Shown here in pieces: positions 1 to 11,677 of a stretch of 64,000 nucleotides of DNA (its first letter is position 1; every line of letters begins with the position of its first letter). The notes beneath the pieces are model-generated. The model searched no databases and had not been told where the DNA came from. It saw nothing but the letters and a program-made list of their open reading frames with translations. Position numbers and translations under genes: made by a program. Source of the stretch: Persicaria tinctoria (Eukaryota; Streptophyta; Magnoliopsida; Caryophyllales; Polygonaceae); NCBI GenBank assembly GCA_037127255.1, contig JBANSL010000012.1, forward strand, positions 21,400,615-21,464,614, in the 5' to 3' direction.

Positions 1-1
1 C

Positions 2-370
2 GTGTCTCGTTCCAGCGCTGAAGCGGAATACAGAGGTGTTGCCAACGTTGTCTCCGAGTGCTCTTGGCTCCGCAATCTCCTGCTTGAGCTCCGTTGCCCT
101 CTTATGAAGGCTACTCTAGTCTACACTGACAACGTCTCCGCTGTCTATCTAGCTAGCAACTCGGTCCAGCATCAACGCACGAAGCACATTGAGTTTGATC
201 TCCACTTCGTCAGGGACAAGGTTGCCATTGAACATGTCCGTGTTCTACATGTCACGTCCTCTTATCAGTACGCTGATATATTCACCAAGGGTTTACCTAG
301 ACAAGTGTTCATTGATTTTTGTTCCAGTCTCACTGTACGGTCCCCTCCAGTTTCGACTGCGGGGGTTTGA
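2..370 (+). pseudogene. Ty1/copia Pol C-terminus (RNase H), cut by window edge
   Basis: The reading frame is open from the window edge to a TGA at 368-370 and gives about 122 residues. It carries the copia RNase H signature SSAEAEYRG, then a TDN motif, the HQRTKHIEFDLHFVRD block and the terminal ADIFTKGL motif, which together mark the end of a Ty1/copia polyprotein. In the intact element this domain removes the RNA strand during reverse transcription. Only the tail is visible, so intactness cannot be judged. The stop codon overlaps the first bases of the putative 3' LTR, a compact arrangement seen in small copia elements. Confidence 0.85.
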
Positions 371-488
371 TAGATTACATAGGTCTCCTCATGTATAGTG
401 GGCTCAAAGCCCATTAAGGCCCAATACTTTGTAACCTATATATATGTTTATCAATGAATGGAAACCCTCAAGGAGGACATTACAATCA
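368..488 (+). repeat. Short 3' LTR of the copia element
   Basis: The segment begins TGAT and ends ATCA, which are inverted ends, and directly follows the RNase H frame and a GGGGGTT purine-rich tract. A TATATATATG box lies in the middle. The size of about 121 bp fits small-LTR copia lineages. The 5' LTR is outside the window, so the limits rest on the TG..CA ends and position only. Confidence 0.5.
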
Positions 489-2390
489 ATCTCATAGTCC
501 CACACAAGGCATAGCATACGCGTATATTATATGAAGAAGAATATAGAGAACATATTCAAGACGGATTAGATGGTTACCTGCCCAAAAAATCAAGTTCTCC
601 ATCTGGTGCATGCAAGAACTCTTGGTCGAAATTGCTCACCTAGGCACCTGAAAGACAGTCTTAACCGACGGAAAGTCCCTCGTGATAAAACAACTTATAG
701 CATGGCGGGCATAAACAACTTATAGCAGAGTATAGATTCAATTAATTTTCAAACTTCCCTAGCAAAGTATAGAGTCCGCATAAACAACTTATAACAGATT
801 CCTAAAACATTTCATTGAGGCATTTAATCAAACATATGTCGGGCACCTTGTAAGAGCATCCACAACAAACACACAAATCAAAAGAAAACCCTTCTTAATT
901 CATTCCGCCAAATTCATGGAACCTCCAAAACTATAGGTATAACATCAATCAAATTAGGAAATCATGAGAGAAATTGCTCACCTAATCACCTGGAAGATAG
1001 TCTTAACATGTGGGCTTCACCTGGGCAGATCCACCGTGATTATTCATTTGTATGATTGAATTCAATGATTCATCTTTGCCATGGCAGCCTAAATCTGAGG
1101 ACTCAGCTGTCAGCACCACGCCCACCCGATTGGAAAAGCGAGTTCGAAAACTGAACTCGAGAGGGAACCAAGACTCAAATTCAACCACGATTCTGTAGCC
1201 CTACCTAGTTCGAAAACTGAACTCGAGAGGGAATCAAGAATCCCAAAATTGGACTAATCACATAAACATGAATCTAGTACAAATTAATTCCACACTTACA
1301 CGCGAACAACAAAACACTAGGGTTCCATGAAATTGAAATGGAAAAACAATTGGAAAAAACTTCAGGGAGAAAGAGAAAGCGCACCTGAATTGGAAGATGA
1401 TCGAAGAGAGACGAGGGAAACGATTGAGATTCATCGAGGTTAAGGAGCGAAGAGAAACCCTGAAGCTTCGATTCCTGCGGCTGACAACCGATGAGGCGCC
1501 ATTGTTGTTTGAGATGGGGAGAGAGTATCAGCACCCATCATTAGGGCTTTCACGCCATTGTTGTTGTTCGAGATGGTCGGACCGGTTGGCGACAGTTCTC
1601 CTTGCGCCTTTCAAAGTTCAGATCGTGAGAGAGAGCGTGGTAGAAGATCCACCGCACCATTGCCATCTTGAATTTGGGACGAAGGCACCCTCCGACTTCC
1701 TACTTTCTACTGGAAATTTGGGAGATCGTGGGAGGGAGAGAGGCGATTCAGTTTTCCAGAAGAAAGAAGGGCAAAAAAGAAAAGAAAAAAAAAATCAGAT
1801 AAGCCTCCACGTGGATAGTCTGAAAGGGCTGAAAAGTACTGAGCTTTAACATATAGGAGGATGTGAGAAGACTGCTATTAAATGAAAGTTAATGATGCTT
1901 AGACATTAAATAACCACAACCTACCACATATATTTTGGTTTTAATCATTGATTTTAAAATTCTTCCAACTCTACCCATAAAGTCTTTTTTACAACTATGT
2001 TTTTTTTTGGATAGAGGTAAGAATTCGAAATACCAGACAAAATCGAGAGGGCGAGAATCGTCAGACGGGCTAACCGTCATGGTACAACAACAAACCAAAG
2101 GAAATAACATAATGAAGAAACCTCGTGCTTGACCAACAGCATCATGCTCGACGTGGGATCTAAGGTGATTTTTTTAAGAATATTACAATATTATCAAAAT
2201 TAAATTGTAATATGAACGGGTCAAATTAAACTAAACAATAATATTGTAAATAAATTTAAAATATTATTATAATAAATATTTTAAGCATGATAAATCATAT
2301 TTATACAAATAAGTGTTCTAAACATTTTGTAATTATAAAACATTCAAAAGAACATAGTTGTATATCAAGTTTTTTTTGTTGGGTCATGTT
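489..2390. other. Intergenic, no supported gene
   Basis: I see no gene here. Two imperfect copies of a 33-bp direct repeat (starting AGTTCGAAAACTGAACTCGA) lie at 1141-1173 and 1207-1239. ATAAACAACTTAT recurs at about 708 and 780. An open frame at 1397-1849 has low-complexity Arg/Glu/Lys-rich composition and no recognisable domain. The right end (2165-2400) is very AT-rich. Confidence 0.5.
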
Positions 2391-2399
2391 TTGACGGGT

Positions 2400-3490
2400 C
2401 TAGAAGAGGGATACACATTGATTGTAAGATCTTGAAACTAATCTGCAGGGCTTTGACGGATAACAATGAAAGACAAAACAAGAATACCTTGTTTGTAAAT
2501 TGTAAGGTCTTGAAATGAAAGTAAGGCAAAATTGTTTTATCCAGTTTTGGGTTTTGCCGTTTTGGTATCTACATTGGCCCGTATTATTATTCTTATCATT
2601 ATTATATTGTTGGGCCTTGTTTATTTTCTATTTGGGCCGAATATTGTGAGCTCGGAAATCTGCAGGACTTCGATTTATAAATTATGTTTATTCTTACTTG
2701 AATATTTTTATTATTAGATATTGGTTGTTAGGTTTTGTCACTGGGTAAAGCCAATGAGAATCATATTCAAAACGGATCTCTTGAAGATCATTCCTCTAAT
2801 CGAAATCTGATTATGTAGAGACATTGCTTAGTTAAGAGCTGTTGAAGATTTCGATGCACAAATTTTGGACCTAAGTGAGCTTACAATTCAAATTCAAACG
2901 TCTATCAAATGGAGGATTAGAATCCTATAAATAAAGAGGAATGCAGAGGATAAAGATACACGTCACTCAAAAAAAAAATCTGAACACTCAAGTCTCCTGC
3001 TGCATTCAATCGATCACAGTTTCTCTCGCGTTTTCTCATTGTTTTTCTAAGAGTTTATCTTTTGAGAGTTTGAGGGAAACACAAAGAGCTTTATAGTACA
3101 AGTCATTAGTTTTATATTAAGAGTATTCCATACTCAAACATTTACACACTTTGGTGTGTGCTTAGGGCTTTTATTTCACTTGTGAGTTTGTGTTGCTAGA
3201 TAGAAGCGGTGAGGTTTTGTATAAAATAAGAGAAATTCTTCTAGGTTGTTCTAGGGCTCATAAGGAAGTGGAATAAAAGTTGTTTTGAATCCTACGAGGC
3301 GGAGATGTTGGCCAAGTTCTGCTGAACCTCGTTAACAATTCGCTTGTCTATTTATTTCTATTTTTGCATTTTACTATTCGATTTACTTGTTCTTTGAATT
3401 GGCAAGACTTTGACTTCTATATCAAGACCTTGACAATTGATTTCATAACATTGAAAGTTCTGGGTTTTGTGAAAAACTAAAAAGTAAAAA
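2400..3490 (+). repeat. Decayed Sirevirus-like LTR (approximate limits)
   Basis: The layout is LTR-like in plus orientation: upstream motifs such as GTAAGGTCTTGAAA and repeated GGGCC blocks, a TATA box (CTATAAATAAAG near 2926-2937), a transcribed-leader-like stretch, then AACCTCGTTAAC and TATTCATCCCCTTC near the end. The Sirevirus-like LTR at 53803-54965, on the opposite strand, has comparable motifs (GTAAGACCTTA, GGGCC, a reversed GTTAACGAGGTT). No flanking internal sequence or target duplication was found, so this may be a solo or truncated LTR. The ends are uncertain. Confidence 0.3.
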
Positions 3491-5099
3491 CTATCATATT
3501 CTATTCATCCCCTTCAAGAGTGTTTATATCATCTATTAGACTCTTCACTGCCTAAATATTAAAAAACAAAATTCCACAGGCGTTTGGGACACAAAGGTCA
3601 AGCAAGTCGAAATTGAAGGCCAAAACACAGCTGGAGTGATACCTACCACTTGGAATTTAGCCAAAAATTCCAAAGATATTAAAACAATAGCCAATTCTCG
3701 AAAGTATTTTGGAGAATAGCCAAAAGTCACTATTCACCTTTATGCAATTATAAACTTTGCCCCATAAAGACCAAAAAATTATAAAAATAAACCCTACATT
3801 TCAATAAGTTTAAGTTATATCCTTAGATTGTTTTATTAATTTCCGCTTTAATATTATTTAGTACTTTTATTTTAACGTGATCTTGCAATTTGGTATCAGA
3901 CCCAAGATAATTAAAAATAATCGGTATTTATCTATAAGACGTACAATCTGGAGGTGTCTACTAATTGCCCGCATAAGACTTATCCTCATGCTTTACATTT
4001 AGATCCAAATGATAAGCATTTTGGAGCAATTTTGAATGTCATTTCATATCAACTTATAGATCTAAAACTTGAAGTCAAATCTATCACACATTCATTTAAT
4101 GTCAATTGGACATAAAACGAAATTCCAAATTTTCAACAAAGTCAAATCTAAAATAGAATCTATCACACATTCACACTAACCCATTGTTGGAATTTGGAAA
4201 CCCACAAGGCCACACACACTGTTAACAAACATCTAACCCCCACACATGCCACACCCACGAAATTTCACAAATCTTCAACAAATCACAGTCACATAACCAA
4301 ATAACCTCACATTCAGTTTCGAAATTTCAATTTCACAATCTCACAAAGCCACATCCAATTTTAATTTCACACTTACTTGATATTTGAGGGCTGAGAAGAG
4401 AAGGGGCGAGAAGCGGCTCGACTGCGGGATTTAGTGGTCGGAGAGAGGTCGACGACGGCCACCGGTCGGAGTTGGAGATGGAGGCTCAAAAGCGGAGGAA
4501 CTGCACTGTCCGGTCGGAGATGGGTTTTCCCCTTCGTTCAGGACTTCGGCCTCCTACTTGTCTTCAACTGACGGCTTAGTTGTGTTTAGATTAGGTTTTT
4601 TCTTTTTTATATCTAAACGACGTCGTTTTGATTTTTTTTTTTTTTTACATATACCTAATTCCGAGGGCAGAGGGTGGGGGCACGTGCCCACACATGCCCC
4701 ATGTGGGTCCGCCCTTGTATATATGCGGGACGAGATTTACGGGATGTGAACTCTTCGTCCCGCGTCCCGTCCCACGTAATTTTTACAGGACGGCGGGATT
4801 GAAAATATTTTTTCCAAATCCCATCGAGATCGAGACGGGATCAGGATAGGATGCGGAACGGGACGGGATTTGCGTCCACCCCTAGATTTACCCGTCCCCC
4901 ATTTCCAACCATAACGAAATCGATCGTGCATACCACTCCTGCACGTTCCACATAGGAAATTAATGTCATAATTTCCCAACAGCCCAGTGTCATAATTTTA
5001 GTTATTGAGCTGACTAAATTCGTGGATACCACTCCTGCAAGTAGCAACTATATCATATGATATGCAGCTTCATTGGACCATATATTCGAACAGATCTTA
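3491..5099. other. Intergenic with a possible hAT terminus
   Basis: No gene is supported. A GC-rich block near 4380-4560 and an AAACGACGTCGTTT palindrome near 4614-4627 stand out. From about 4720 to 4884 GGGACGGG/CCCGTCCC motifs end in GTCCACCCCTA, which read from the other strand resembles a hAT-type terminus (TAGGGGTGGAC). I could not find a matching left end with an 8-bp target duplication. ATACCACTCCTGCA occurs twice (near 4930 and 5028). Confidence 0.3.
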
Positions 5100-5410
5100 T
5101 ATATTAGTTCTGCGTTGCTTGTAAGAATCCAAATTCCCCTAAAATTTTCGGTTCTTTGTGTTAGAAATCATATACGCGTACTCGATCTTGGTATGTTCTT
5201 TCGCGATCGACCTAGCTGCTAGAGCCTCCTTTCTTTAATTTATACTGCACCAACATCGATCTATAGCTTTGCGCACTGTTTGCCCTTATTTATCGATCAC
5301 TCTATTATGTTTGTTGTTCAATCTGCAGGCCTCTGATTTGCTGTTGGGATATCGTTCATATACAGCAAGCTAGGATATTGAATACCAAAAGGAAGAGAAA
5401 GGTATGCACG
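5100..5410 (+). other. Untranslated leader-exon-like segment with GT donor
   Basis: This stretch ends in GGAAGAGAAAG followed by GTATGCAC, a plausible exon end and 5' splice site. A related stretch at 28918-29062 has AGAGCTTCCTTTC, a GTTGCTGGGAT block and the same GGAAGAGAAAG|GTATGCAC end. Both are followed by AT-rich intron-like DNA. This looks like a duplicated 5' untranslated exon of one gene family. Whether it belongs to the CC-NBS-LRR gene starting 6.3 kb downstream is inference. Confidence 0.3.
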
Positions 5411-5788
5411 AATTTCCTTTTATAAAATATATAGTTTTATATTTATTAGCGATTATTAGAAAACTCAATTATTTAAAGTATTAATAAATATATTTTATTA
5501 TAAGTATGAATAATATAATGATAAATTTAATAATCTACGTTCAAAGTAAATTTTTTTTTTGATAAAATAAAAATATTCTATCAAGTTTTTTTATTTGAAA
5601 ATTCAAATTTTAAAGTTATTATAAAGGGTGTATTGGAAAGTAATCAAATTTTCTAGTTAGGTGATGGAAATTAATTGGAGGTGGTAAAGTTTTTGATAAA
5701 AAAAAAGAAGGATTAATAAAATTAATTAATTAAGTGAAAGAAATGTACAATTCATATTATCTTACAAGCCCACAGTAAAGAAATCCAA
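5411..5788. other. AT-rich intergenic/intron-like stretch
   Basis: This is AT-rich sequence with no coding potential, lying between the leader-like segment and the Helitron. Nothing specific is seen. Confidence 0.4.
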
Positions 5789-6351
5789 TCTATCTATATA
5801 TAACCTTAATTTAGAAGACTTTGCTTAAGTGTCAATCTTAGAGGAGTTTTAGAAATATTGACCAATTATATTTTTTCCTTGATTTTTTTATTTCTCCTTT
5901 TCTCTTTTTTTTCCATTAATTTTTTTTAATCATCTATTCTCTTTTATTCTTAACATATTTGCTAACAATTGGGCTTAATTCAAAACATTGAATTCAATCT
6001 AATATAACCATTAGGCTTAAGTCACATTTATGTACTAATTATTGAGCTTAATTCAAAACATTGAATATAATTATTAGTCGTGACACATCACATTTAAATG
6101 CATGATTTAGATTTCAAGATTTCTAAAAAAGTTACAATGATATTGATATTATTATTACTGGGTGATTTAAAATATCTACATTTATGTATTATACTTTAGA
6201 CGAGATAAAAAAAATATTTTAGAATTATAAGATACATTTATGGTAAAGTTTTTTTTTATCTTAACTTTTATTAGTATTTCATAATATATTTATATATATT
6301 ATTAATATTTTAGTTTTAAAAAATCGCGCCATGGCGCGGGAATTGTACTAG
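5789..6351 (+). mobile_element. Non-autonomous Helitron, 563 bp
   Basis: The element starts with TCTATCTATATATAACC right after an A and ends with CTAG right before a T, the A^T insertion site expected for Helitrons. A GC-rich hairpin (CGCGCCATGGCGCG, 6325-6338) lies nine bases before the terminal CTAG, the usual 3' terminator arrangement. There are no terminal inverted repeats or target duplication, also as expected. The interior is AT-rich and carries no Rep/helicase frame, so any movement would depend on proteins supplied in trans. Confidence 0.65.
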
Positions 6352-6689
6352 TAATTACTTAAATTAAAGTAAGTAGACAATCCTTTCCATCTACTAAATA
6401 AATCAAATAAGAAAACAAATAACAATCATTCATAATCTCTCAAAATTTCCTTTACTTAAATTTTAAAATAAATTTGATAATTAAATTAATTAGAGATGGG
6501 GTCATAATTAATTAAGATTTATTTTTTGAAATTAAATTTTTTTAAGGTTGGCCGTGATTAATGAGAAAATTACACATGTGATTGGTTAGATGAGAGCTAG
6601 CCAACCTAAAAATACGGAGAATATGACACGTGTTTATGTTTCTCCGATTTGAGGGAGACACCTCTCGCATAACCTTTATCGAAAGCAAA
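6352..6689. other. AT-rich intergenic stretch ending in GCAAA target site
   Basis: There is no gene. The last five bases (6685-6689, GCAAA) are the left copy of the target duplication flanking the solo LTR that follows. Confidence 0.5.
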
Positions 6690-8918
6690 TGACGGAGAGA
6701 AAGTCGTTGATTTCCCTTATCAAAATATTTTTCAAACAAACAAGCTAGTGTAGAATGCAGGTAAGGGGTCAATCCCACAGAGAAACAAGTATTTCCAAGA
6801 ATTGTATATTTATTGATTGAAAGGCAAAATATGGGAATAAAATAAATAAAAGAAACTAATGCAAAGGATAGATAAAAGAGATGTTTCCATCCACAAATTC
6901 TCGACAATGGTTGACTTTGTTAGTCGTCGAATCCAATTGAAGTTTTCTCTACGAATTCCTCTCATCTTAGTTTGAATAGATTAAAGCACAAGAGCACAAT
7001 TAATCTCTTACACCTTTATGCAATCTAAGCACGGACAAATATTTAACATAAAGATAGCACAAGTCCCTAAGAATCTAGACATATGAATAACACCAAGTTT
7101 GCAAGGTAACTAATGTTTAAGTCATATGTCAAAATCCTTACTTAGTCATGATCAAACGAAGGTTCTTACAATCCTAAACATGCTACTACGAATCGATTCA
7201 TTCAATGACGAAAGAACAAATACCTAGCAAGATACTATCATGGTAGCTAATCACAATAATATCATCGATCAATAATCGCAAGAGAAGTCGAAAGATATTA
7301 AAGAGAGAAATACTACTTCATTAGAAACTCACATCAATCAACCAAGTCTCGAAAGTGTAGATGAAAACAATAGAGAATTAGCCAAGCATGGCTTACCTAA
7401 ATCCCTTCCCTTGAATGGAAAACAAAACCTTAGCTAATCTAATTGAATAGAGAAAAGTGGATGAATGTTAATGTGTTAGATACTGAATAAATAATGAAAA
7501 TAGGTCTAATATAAGGCTCAAACCGTCGGCCAAAATGATGTGATCCGAGCTCTTTCTACACATGCTCGGTCTTTTGGTCATAACAGGAGCTATATTTGTC
7601 CGATTGAGGTGTGTGAGTACTTGTTGGAAAGATAATTAAAAGGGCTACATCTTTTATGAAGACCAAAGTGCCGAAATCATCCAAGAACAGGTCCGAAATT
7701 GGGAATAAATCAGCATTCCGAAATCTGGACAGCTTTCCCGATGCGTTGAATGAAGTCGGAATAGATGAGATGTATCGAAGGGTCTTCATCCAATGGGAAT
7801 TGATGGTTTTCTACACTTTATGAGGACAACCGACCCTTCATTTTCTGACATGAGGCTATCCACGTTTCTTCATCAATTCCGAGAAACTTTTCATCTTTTC
7901 CGTCTTTAATTTGTTGTTTTAATTGTTGCTTGTTTTTTGGCTATAAAATGCCTAAACCTTTGTCATAAGAAATAAGATTAGAGTTGAGAATTTTTGGAAA
8001 AAGTGTGTGTGTCTTGTTGATTTGGTGAGATGCCATTTTGACACCCCATTCCGGAGTGAGAGGCCGAGGAATGGTTCCGTTTGTTTAACTCTTTCCGGTG
8101 AGATGCTTGTTAGAGTTGTTCAAACAAAGGCTTGATTGCTCGGGAGTGAGATGCCGACGAGTGAGAAAGCGAGTTTGGTAAGTATATGGGTGAGATTCTC
8201 ATAGATTTAGCCATCCATATCTTGTTTTTATTTTCCCATAAATCTAGAAAATTCCAAATAAAAGAGTCGTGTGTGTCAAATTTTGTCCTCGTGCTCGGTT
8301 GAAGCTTTGTAACTTGTTGGATCGATCTTTCGGGTCTCATCACAAAAACCTTAGAATAGATAGATAGAGTTTCCACAAAGATAGAAGTTGGGCCGCTTGC
8401 GCAGATCCGGATCTGAAGTGACAGCGGGCGCCGCCTAAACCACGGCGGGCGCCGCTTATGCAGTGCTGACAACTTCGGCAGACTAAACTTTTAACGCACT
8501 TTCTGGAGTCATCTTTCGTCCGATTGATGCATATGAATATGCGTTGGAAAACTCTTTTCAAGGACTACAACTCTCATGAAGAACTCAGAAGCTAATTCCA
8601 ACTTCTCGGAAGCTTAAAGATACGATTTCTTCATGTCCTTCGTTTTCGCTCTTGTTCGATCTTGTGCTCCTTTGCTTCCCAAATCGCCTTTTAATCCTTC
8701 ATTGGCTTATTCCTTTCTCTTTTGACATCTTCTTTGGTCTGTTCCTAAGCTCCTCACCATGTCGGCACTACGAACCTACATAAATCCAATAAAATAGCGT
8801 AGTTTCCGAACTTTACCACTAAAAGAAAATAATATGCAATTAACTCTAAAACATAACCCAACACCAATGAAATGCAACTAAAACTACCCTATAATACCTA
8901 TCAAAATATGTCTTATCA
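6690..8918 (-). repeat. Solo LTR of an Athila-like Ty3/gypsy element, TSD GCAAA
   Basis: On the minus strand the block begins TGATAAGACATATTTTG and ends CTCTCCGTCA, giving TG..CA ends over 2229 bp. GCAAA flanks it on both sides (6685-6689 and 8919-8923), a perfect 5-bp target duplication. At 8518-8582 it holds a block that is also in the G1 and G2 LTRs (GCATATGA.., GTTGGAAA, CTACAACTCTCATGAAGA) in the matching orientation. No internal region adjoins it, so it is a solo LTR left by LTR-LTR recombination. A weaker copy of the same block lies near 7615-7675. Confidence 0.8.
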
Positions 8919-9156
8919 GCAAACTTGCCAATTTTCTATCCGAAGTCGACGATGAATCTGTTTCTCCGATAACTCTTGTCCAGTTGATTCCAATATGTGT
9001 CATGTCGTTTTGCAATGGGTGTCCAGTTAAAACTAACCCCTAACACGTCAATATGTAAATAAACCGTAGCCTAATTGCTTCTTCTTCGAAGTGAAAAAAC
9101 AATAGTAAAGTCGTAGAGGAGAGAGGACTCTTCCATCTCTCCGTCCTATCCTCACC

Positions 9157-9158
<2 letters not shown>
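8919..9158. other. Intergenic, no supported gene
   Basis: This is non-coding sequence between the solo LTR's right target duplication and the TC repeat. No motif stands out. Confidence 0.4.

Positions 9159-9221
<63 letters not shown>
9159..9221. repeat. (TC)n microsatellite
   Basis: About 31 uninterrupted TC dinucleotides, followed by a more degenerate CT-rich tail to about 9262. Confidence 0.95.
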
Positions 9222-9225
<4 letters not shown>

Positions 9226-9416
9226 CAGATGATACTTGCTTTTCCCCTCCTCCTCTCTCTCTGATTTTTGCCAGGTGTCGATCAGTGGAAGGCCAAACCC
9301 CCCTCACTTACCTGCTACCGGGGGAACCTTTTACTCCCATATCCGATTTGGTCCAATTTCAAACCGGATTGGGTTAACCTTGCAATAAAATCGGTTTTTG
9401 GGGTCATTTTGTGGTA

Positions 9417-11005
9417 TTCCTTCTAAATAGTATTGGTTCATGAAACAAATAGTATTTGTTCACGAACCATTTTATTTTAAAAACAAACAATAAATAAATA
9501 AAAAAAACATTAAAATAAAATAAAAGAAGAATGAAAATTTTGCATTTATTAAATAGTAGTGGTTCATAAAATAAAGAGTAGTGGTTCATCAAATAAATAG
9601 TATTGGTTCATTAAATAAATAATGAAAACAAGTAAATAAATAATTAAAAAACAAATATTAAAAGAAAAAAACAAGAATGAAAATTTTACAATTATTAAAT
9701 AGTAGTGGTTCATGAAATAAAAAGTATTGGTTCATCAAATAAATAGTATTGGTTCATTAAATAAATAATTAAAAATAAATATTAAAAGAAAATAAAAGAA
9801 GAATGAAAATTTTATAATTATTAAATAGTAGTGATTCATAAAATAAAAAGTATTGGTTTATCAAATAAATAGTATTGGTTCATGAAATAAATAATTAAAA
9901 ACAAATAAATAAATAAAAATAAACATTAAAAGAAAATAAAAGAAGAATGTAAATTTTACAATTCTTAAATGGTAGTGCGTGGTTCATGAAATAAATTATA
10001 GTGGTTCACAAAATAAAGAGTATTGATTCATCAAATAAACAGTAGTGTTTCATTGAATAAATAATTCAAAATAAATAAATAAATAAATAATAAACATTAA
10101 AAGAAAATGAAATTTTACAATTATTAAATAGTATTAGTTCATGAAATAAAGGGCTGAACTACTCAGAGTAAAAGAGTTAAACCACTAAGAGTAAAAGGCT
10201 AGGCTGAACCACTAAGAGTAAAGTGACTGAACTACTAAGAGTAAATGGGCTGAACCACTAAGAGTAACAGGGTTCATGAAGTGGTTAATGAAGCTATAAA
10301 GAAGTGGTTAATGAAGCTACTATATATATAAGAAGTGGTTCATGAAGCTATCAAGAAGTGGTTCATGAAACTATCAAGAAGTGGTTCATGAAGTTACTCC
10401 ATGAACCACTAGAATTTGTTTAATGAACAACTACTATTTAATAATTGTAAAATTTTTATTCTTCTTTATTTTCTTCTAATGTTTATTTTTTATTTTTTTT
10501 AATTGTTTTATTTATTTATTTAATGAATCAATACTATTTATTTGATGAACCACTACTCTTTATTTGATGAACCACTAGTATTTAATAATTGTAAAATTTT
10601 CACTCTTCTTTTATTTTCTTTTAATATTTATTTTTTAATTATTTTTCTATTTGTTTTTTAAAATAAAATGGTTCATGAACCAATACTATTTATTTGATGA
10701 ACCACTACTCTTTATTTGATGAACCATTATTGTTTAATAATTGTAAAATTTTCATTCTTCTTTTATTTTCTTGTAATGTTTATTTTTAATTATTTATCTA
10801 TTTATTTTTATATAAAATACTTAATGAACCGATACTATTTATTTCAAGAGCCAATATTATTTATTTGATTAACTACTATTCTCTATTTATTTGATGAATC
10901 ACTTGGTACAACTCTAAACCACTGGTACAAGCACCTTGAACCACCTGGTATAAAAAAATTCTGAACCACTTGGTATTAAAATCCTGAATCACTTGGTGTA
11001 AAATA
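9417..11005. repeat. Fold-back-like complex of tandem subrepeats
   Basis: From about 9417 to 10150, roughly 120-150-bp subunits repeat about five times. Each holds AGTAGTGGTTCATGAAATAAA-like words, then an AT-rich part with AAGAAGAATGAAAATTTTAC. From about 10400 to 10900 the same subunits recur in reverse complement (GTAAAATTTTCATTCTTCTT, GATGAACCACTACT). The centre (10151-10405) holds two other minisatellites: about five copies of GCTGAACCACTAAGAGTAAA and about five of AAGAAGTGGTTCATGAAGCT. The right edge (10905-11005) has about five copies near CTGAACCACTTGGTATAAAA. Long inverted arms made of tandem subrepeats are the layout of fold-back transposons. No transposase is present. Confidence 0.6.
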
Positions 11006-11677
11006 ATAAAATTAATCATTCAACTGGATTCTAGAAAATAAAATTAAAAATCCCTGAAGAGCCCTTGGAGAATGAACGGTTGAGAACTTGAGATCATATA
11101 ATCATTCAACTGGATTCTAGAAAAAAAAAAAAAAAGAAGCTAATTTGGTTCAAAACAACTCCGCAAATGTGGGACTCCCTTCTACATCTGCAATGATTAC
11201 CAGGTCTTCGTTTTGGAAACTTGCAAAGTAAAACCCGAGAGTCGACCTCGTTTCAGTTTAGAGATCTTTAATTAATATATCGAGATTTTCTAGTCTTTCC
11301 TACTAGAAAATCACCTAATTCTTCAACAAAACTCTGTGTAGAGGCGTAACATATATATACAGCAAACTCAAAATGAATTCCACTACAACCAGATCAAAAT
11401 GACTTTGGTGGGTTCATTAAAGTCAAACAGGTTTTGATGTTTGTGTGCGCCTTATCACTAGATTCCGATTCCGGTGTTTTCACCACGTCTCTATATTTAC
11501 CTTTTCAAGTGCCTTATCACTAGATAGATCATCTTTGGTTTTGATTTTTCGTCGGCAACTAAGGGGTCATTCGTGACATTAAATAAATAAATAAATTGAG
11601 ATTCATTCCGCATACCATTCAAATCGGAAGTTATATGTTCTTTCATTTAATGAGATGTGTTATGCTCTTTCATTTAG
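11006..11677. promoter_or_regulatory. Upstream region of the CC-NBS-LRR gene
   Basis: This is non-coding. ATCATTCAACTGGATTCTAG occurs twice (near 11014 and 11101). A TATATATATA run lies near 11350. GTCAA/TTGAC cores that could bind WRKY factors occur near 11421, but such short words are common. The last bases before the ATG (CTCTTTCATTTAG) look like a 3' splice site, so part of this region may be a 5'-UTR intron. None of these sites is proven. Confidence 0.35.

Noticed and set aside
1397..1849. A 150-residue open frame as a gene
   Set aside because: Charged low-complexity composition, no recognisable domain and no supporting promoter or splice context beyond chance.
4660..4884. A complete hAT MITE ending in GTCCACCCCTA
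   Set aside because: Only one terminus is convincing; no matching left end or 8-bp target duplication could be found by eye.
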